Part shown: one piece after another, positions 8,242 to 9,307 of the stretch
How positions within the stretch are numbered: the stretch's first letter is position 1
Layout of the letters: each line of letters starts with the position of its first letter
Assembly: GCA_035511515.1 (NCBI GenBank)
Contig: DATKFG010000016.1
Span: 1-9,307 of the forward strand
Source of the DNA: VBCK01 sp035511515
Lineage (GTDB): Bacteria; Pseudomonadota; Gammaproteobacteria; Burkholderiales; Burkholderiaceae_F
Length of the DNA: 9,307 nt
Reading direction: 5' to 3'
Translations under genes and position numbers: made by a program
Notes under the pieces: generated by a model
Database searches by the model: none
Seen by the model: the letters and a program-made list of their open reading frames with translations, nothing else
Told to the model about the DNA's origin: nothing

Positions 8242-8916
8242 TTAGGGCGCGGTCCCGGGATCGCGCTTCAGTCCCCTGGCCAGCAGGTAAACCTCGGCCG
8301 AGGCGGCGCGCGATGCGGCCGGTTTACGCACCGAAACGGTTGCAAACCGTTTCTTAAGTTCGTGGACGAACTGGCCGAAGCCGCTGCCGTGGAAGGCCTT
8401 TACCAGCAGGTCACCGCCCGATTTGAGGTGGATGGCCGCGAACTGCAGCGTCAGTTCACACAGGTCCTGGCTGCGCGCGGCATCGGCCACGTCAATTCCG
8501 CTCAGGTTGGGCGACATATCCGAGACGATCAGGTCGGCCGGCCGCCCGCCCAGCGCTTCGGCGAGCCTGCGCTCGACGGCCTGCTCGCGAAAATCGCCCT
8601 CGATCGCCTCGATCCCCGCCAGCGCCTCGATCCGCAGCAGGTCCAGCGCGATCACGCGCCCGCGCAGGTGACCGGATTTGTCCGACAGGCGCTGCACGAT
8701 CACCTGGCTCCAGCTGCCCGGTGCCGCTCCCAGGTCCACCACGGTCGCCGGGGCCCGGATCAGCCGGTCGCGATCGTCGATCTCGATCAGCTTGTAGGCC
8801 GCGCGCGAGCGGTAGCCCTCGCGCGTGGCCGCCTGCACGTAGGGGTCGGCCAGGTGGCGCAGGATCCAATCCCGCTTCGAGCGGTGTTTCGTGGCCGGGC
8901 TATTCTTCCTGCTCAT
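8242..8916 (-). CDS. rlmE: RlmE (FtsJ/RrmJ), 23S rRNA uridine 2'-O-methyltransferase
   Basis: SAM-dependent enzyme that methylates the 2'-hydroxyl of a uridine in the A-loop of 23S rRNA (U2552 in E. coli) late in 50S assembly. The 224-aa product has the SAM-binding motif VDLGAAPGSWSQ (60-71) and the K-D-K-E tetrad: Lys42 in SRAAYKL, Asp133 in SDMSPNLSG, Lys173 in LVKAFHG and Glu208 in SAEVY. Length and the N-terminal segment ILRHLADPYVQ fit the family. The ATG at 8916 is preferred to an in-frame GTG at 8928, because a GGTGAG-like site lies about 7 nt before the ATG whereas the GTG lacks a spaced one. The start codon overlaps the start of divergent yhbY. In E. coli rlmE is likewise upstream of ftsH. 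Confidence 0.96.
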   Translation of the reverse strand: MSRKNSPATKHRSKRDWILRHLADPYVQAATREGYRSRAAYKLIEIDDRDRLIRAPATVVDLGAAPGSWSQVIVQRLSDKSGHLRGRVIALDLLRIEALAGIEAIEGDFREQAVERRLAEALGGRPADLIVSDMSPNLSGIDVADAARSQDLCELTLQFAAIHLKSGGDLLVKAFHGSGFGQFVHELKKRFATVSVRKPAASRAASAEVYLLARGLKRDPGTAP

Positions 8917-9238
8917 GGCCGAGCTCACCCTGTCGCGCGACCAAAGGCTGCGCCTGAAGTCCGATTCGCATCACCTGGAGCCGGTCGTGCTGCTGGGAGC
9001 CAATGGCCTGACCGAGGCCGTCCTGCACGAGATCGACCGCGCCCTGAGCGCGCACCAGCTCGTCAAGGTACGCCTGCCCGCGTCGCCGCGGCCACAGCGC
9101 GAACAGCTTTTTGCCGAAGCCGCCGCGCACCTGGGTGCGGCCCGTATCCAGCTGATCGGCCGGCTGATGGTGCTGTTCCGGCCAAACCCGGACGAGGCTC
9201 ACCCGCGCGCCCTCACCCCCCGGCTTCGCCAGACGTAG
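8915..9238 (+). CDS. yhbY: YhbY, CRM-domain RNA-binding ribosome assembly factor
   Basis: Small RNA-binding protein associated with pre-50S ribosomal particles in E. coli. The 107-aa product is a single CRM domain: the N-terminal helix LSRDQRLRLKSDSHHLEP, the conserved loop VVLLGANGLTEAVLHEID with the GxxG-type motif GANG (28-31), the segment HQLVKVRL, and the final strand IQLIGRLMVLFRP. The ATG at 8915 fits the usual N-terminus; an in-frame GTG at 8891 would add a hydrophobic octapeptide. No clear Shine-Dalgarno precedes the ATG, and TATTCT (8901-8906) is a weak -10 candidate that would give a near-leaderless mRNA. Its last eight codons and stop lie inside a palindromic repeat that begins at 9210. 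It is divergent from rlmE, as in E. coli. Confidence 0.93.
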   Translation: MAELTLSRDQRLRLKSDSHHLEPVVLLGANGLTEAVLHEIDRALSAHQLVKVRLPASPRPQREQLFAEAAAHLGAARIQLIGRLMVLFRPNPDEAHPRALTPRLRQT

Positions 9239-9293
9239 CCTGGCTTCGCCGGGCGAAGGCCGGCCCCTCTCCCGCTTCGCGGGCGAGGGGAGG
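9210..9293. repeat. Third copy of the modular palindromic repeat
   Basis: It begins with the same CCCTCACCCC end motif (9210-9219), then has two units related to the 20-bp units at 6041-6100 (9222-9241 and 9242-9261, each starting GGCTTCGCC), then the 27-nt hairpin core CCCCTC...GAGGGG (9264-9290) with stem CCCGC/GCGGG. The order of modules equals that of copy B. It overlaps the end of yhbY. Beyond it GAGGGGAG (9285-9292) and CTCCCCTC (9299-9306) form another potential stem, and the element may continue past the window edge. Confidence 0.8.
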
Positions 9294-9307
9294 AACTGCT
9301 CCCCTCT

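Overview
The window is a GC-rich stretch of bacterial chromosome carrying eight complete minus-strand genes and one plus-strand gene. Read along the minus strand from right to left the order is rlmE, ftsH, folP, glmM, pstB, phoU, phoB, phoR, with yhbY diverging from rlmE at the right edge. The rlmE-ftsH-folP-glmM core is widespread in Proteobacteria. Its direct junction to a pst/pho block, together with an FtsH N-terminus beginning (M)NNSMLAKAAIWLVIA, points to a betaproteobacterium, probably Burkholderiales or a relative. The species assignment is inference.

Right part (about 6130-9307): yhbY (ribosome-assembly CRM protein) and rlmE (23S rRNA 2'-O-methyltransferase) are head to head, and their ATG codons share the palindrome CATG. 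Downstream of rlmE a 204-nt gap carries a good match to a sigma-32 heat-shock promoter, then ftsH (membrane AAA+ zinc protease), which starts with TTG. Middle (3732-5902): folP (dihydropteroate synthase) and glmM (phosphoglucosamine mutase) overlap by 4 nt (ATGA). Left part (1-3655): pstB, phoU, phoB and phoR, the phosphate-transport ATPase, its regulator and the two-component system. The expected pstS, pstC and pstA, normally just upstream of pstB, are absent; glmM abuts pstB across 76 nt that hold an inverted repeat resembling a Pho-box-type operator.

The non-genic content of most interest is a modular palindromic repeat family. Two copies lie in opposite orientation between ftsH and folP, sharing a perfect 33-bp inverted repeat, and a third runs into the 3' end of yhbY and supplies its stop codon. 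The copies share an end motif CCCTCACCCC and a 27-nt hairpin core, but differ in how many roughly 20-bp units lie between the two.

The genes are conserved housekeeping and regulatory genes. I see no CRISPR array, tRNA, rRNA, transposase, prophage or defence gene, and no convincing new protein system. The points worth attention are regulatory and architectural: the missing pstSCA, the repeat family, the heat-shock promoter and the overlapping divergent starts.
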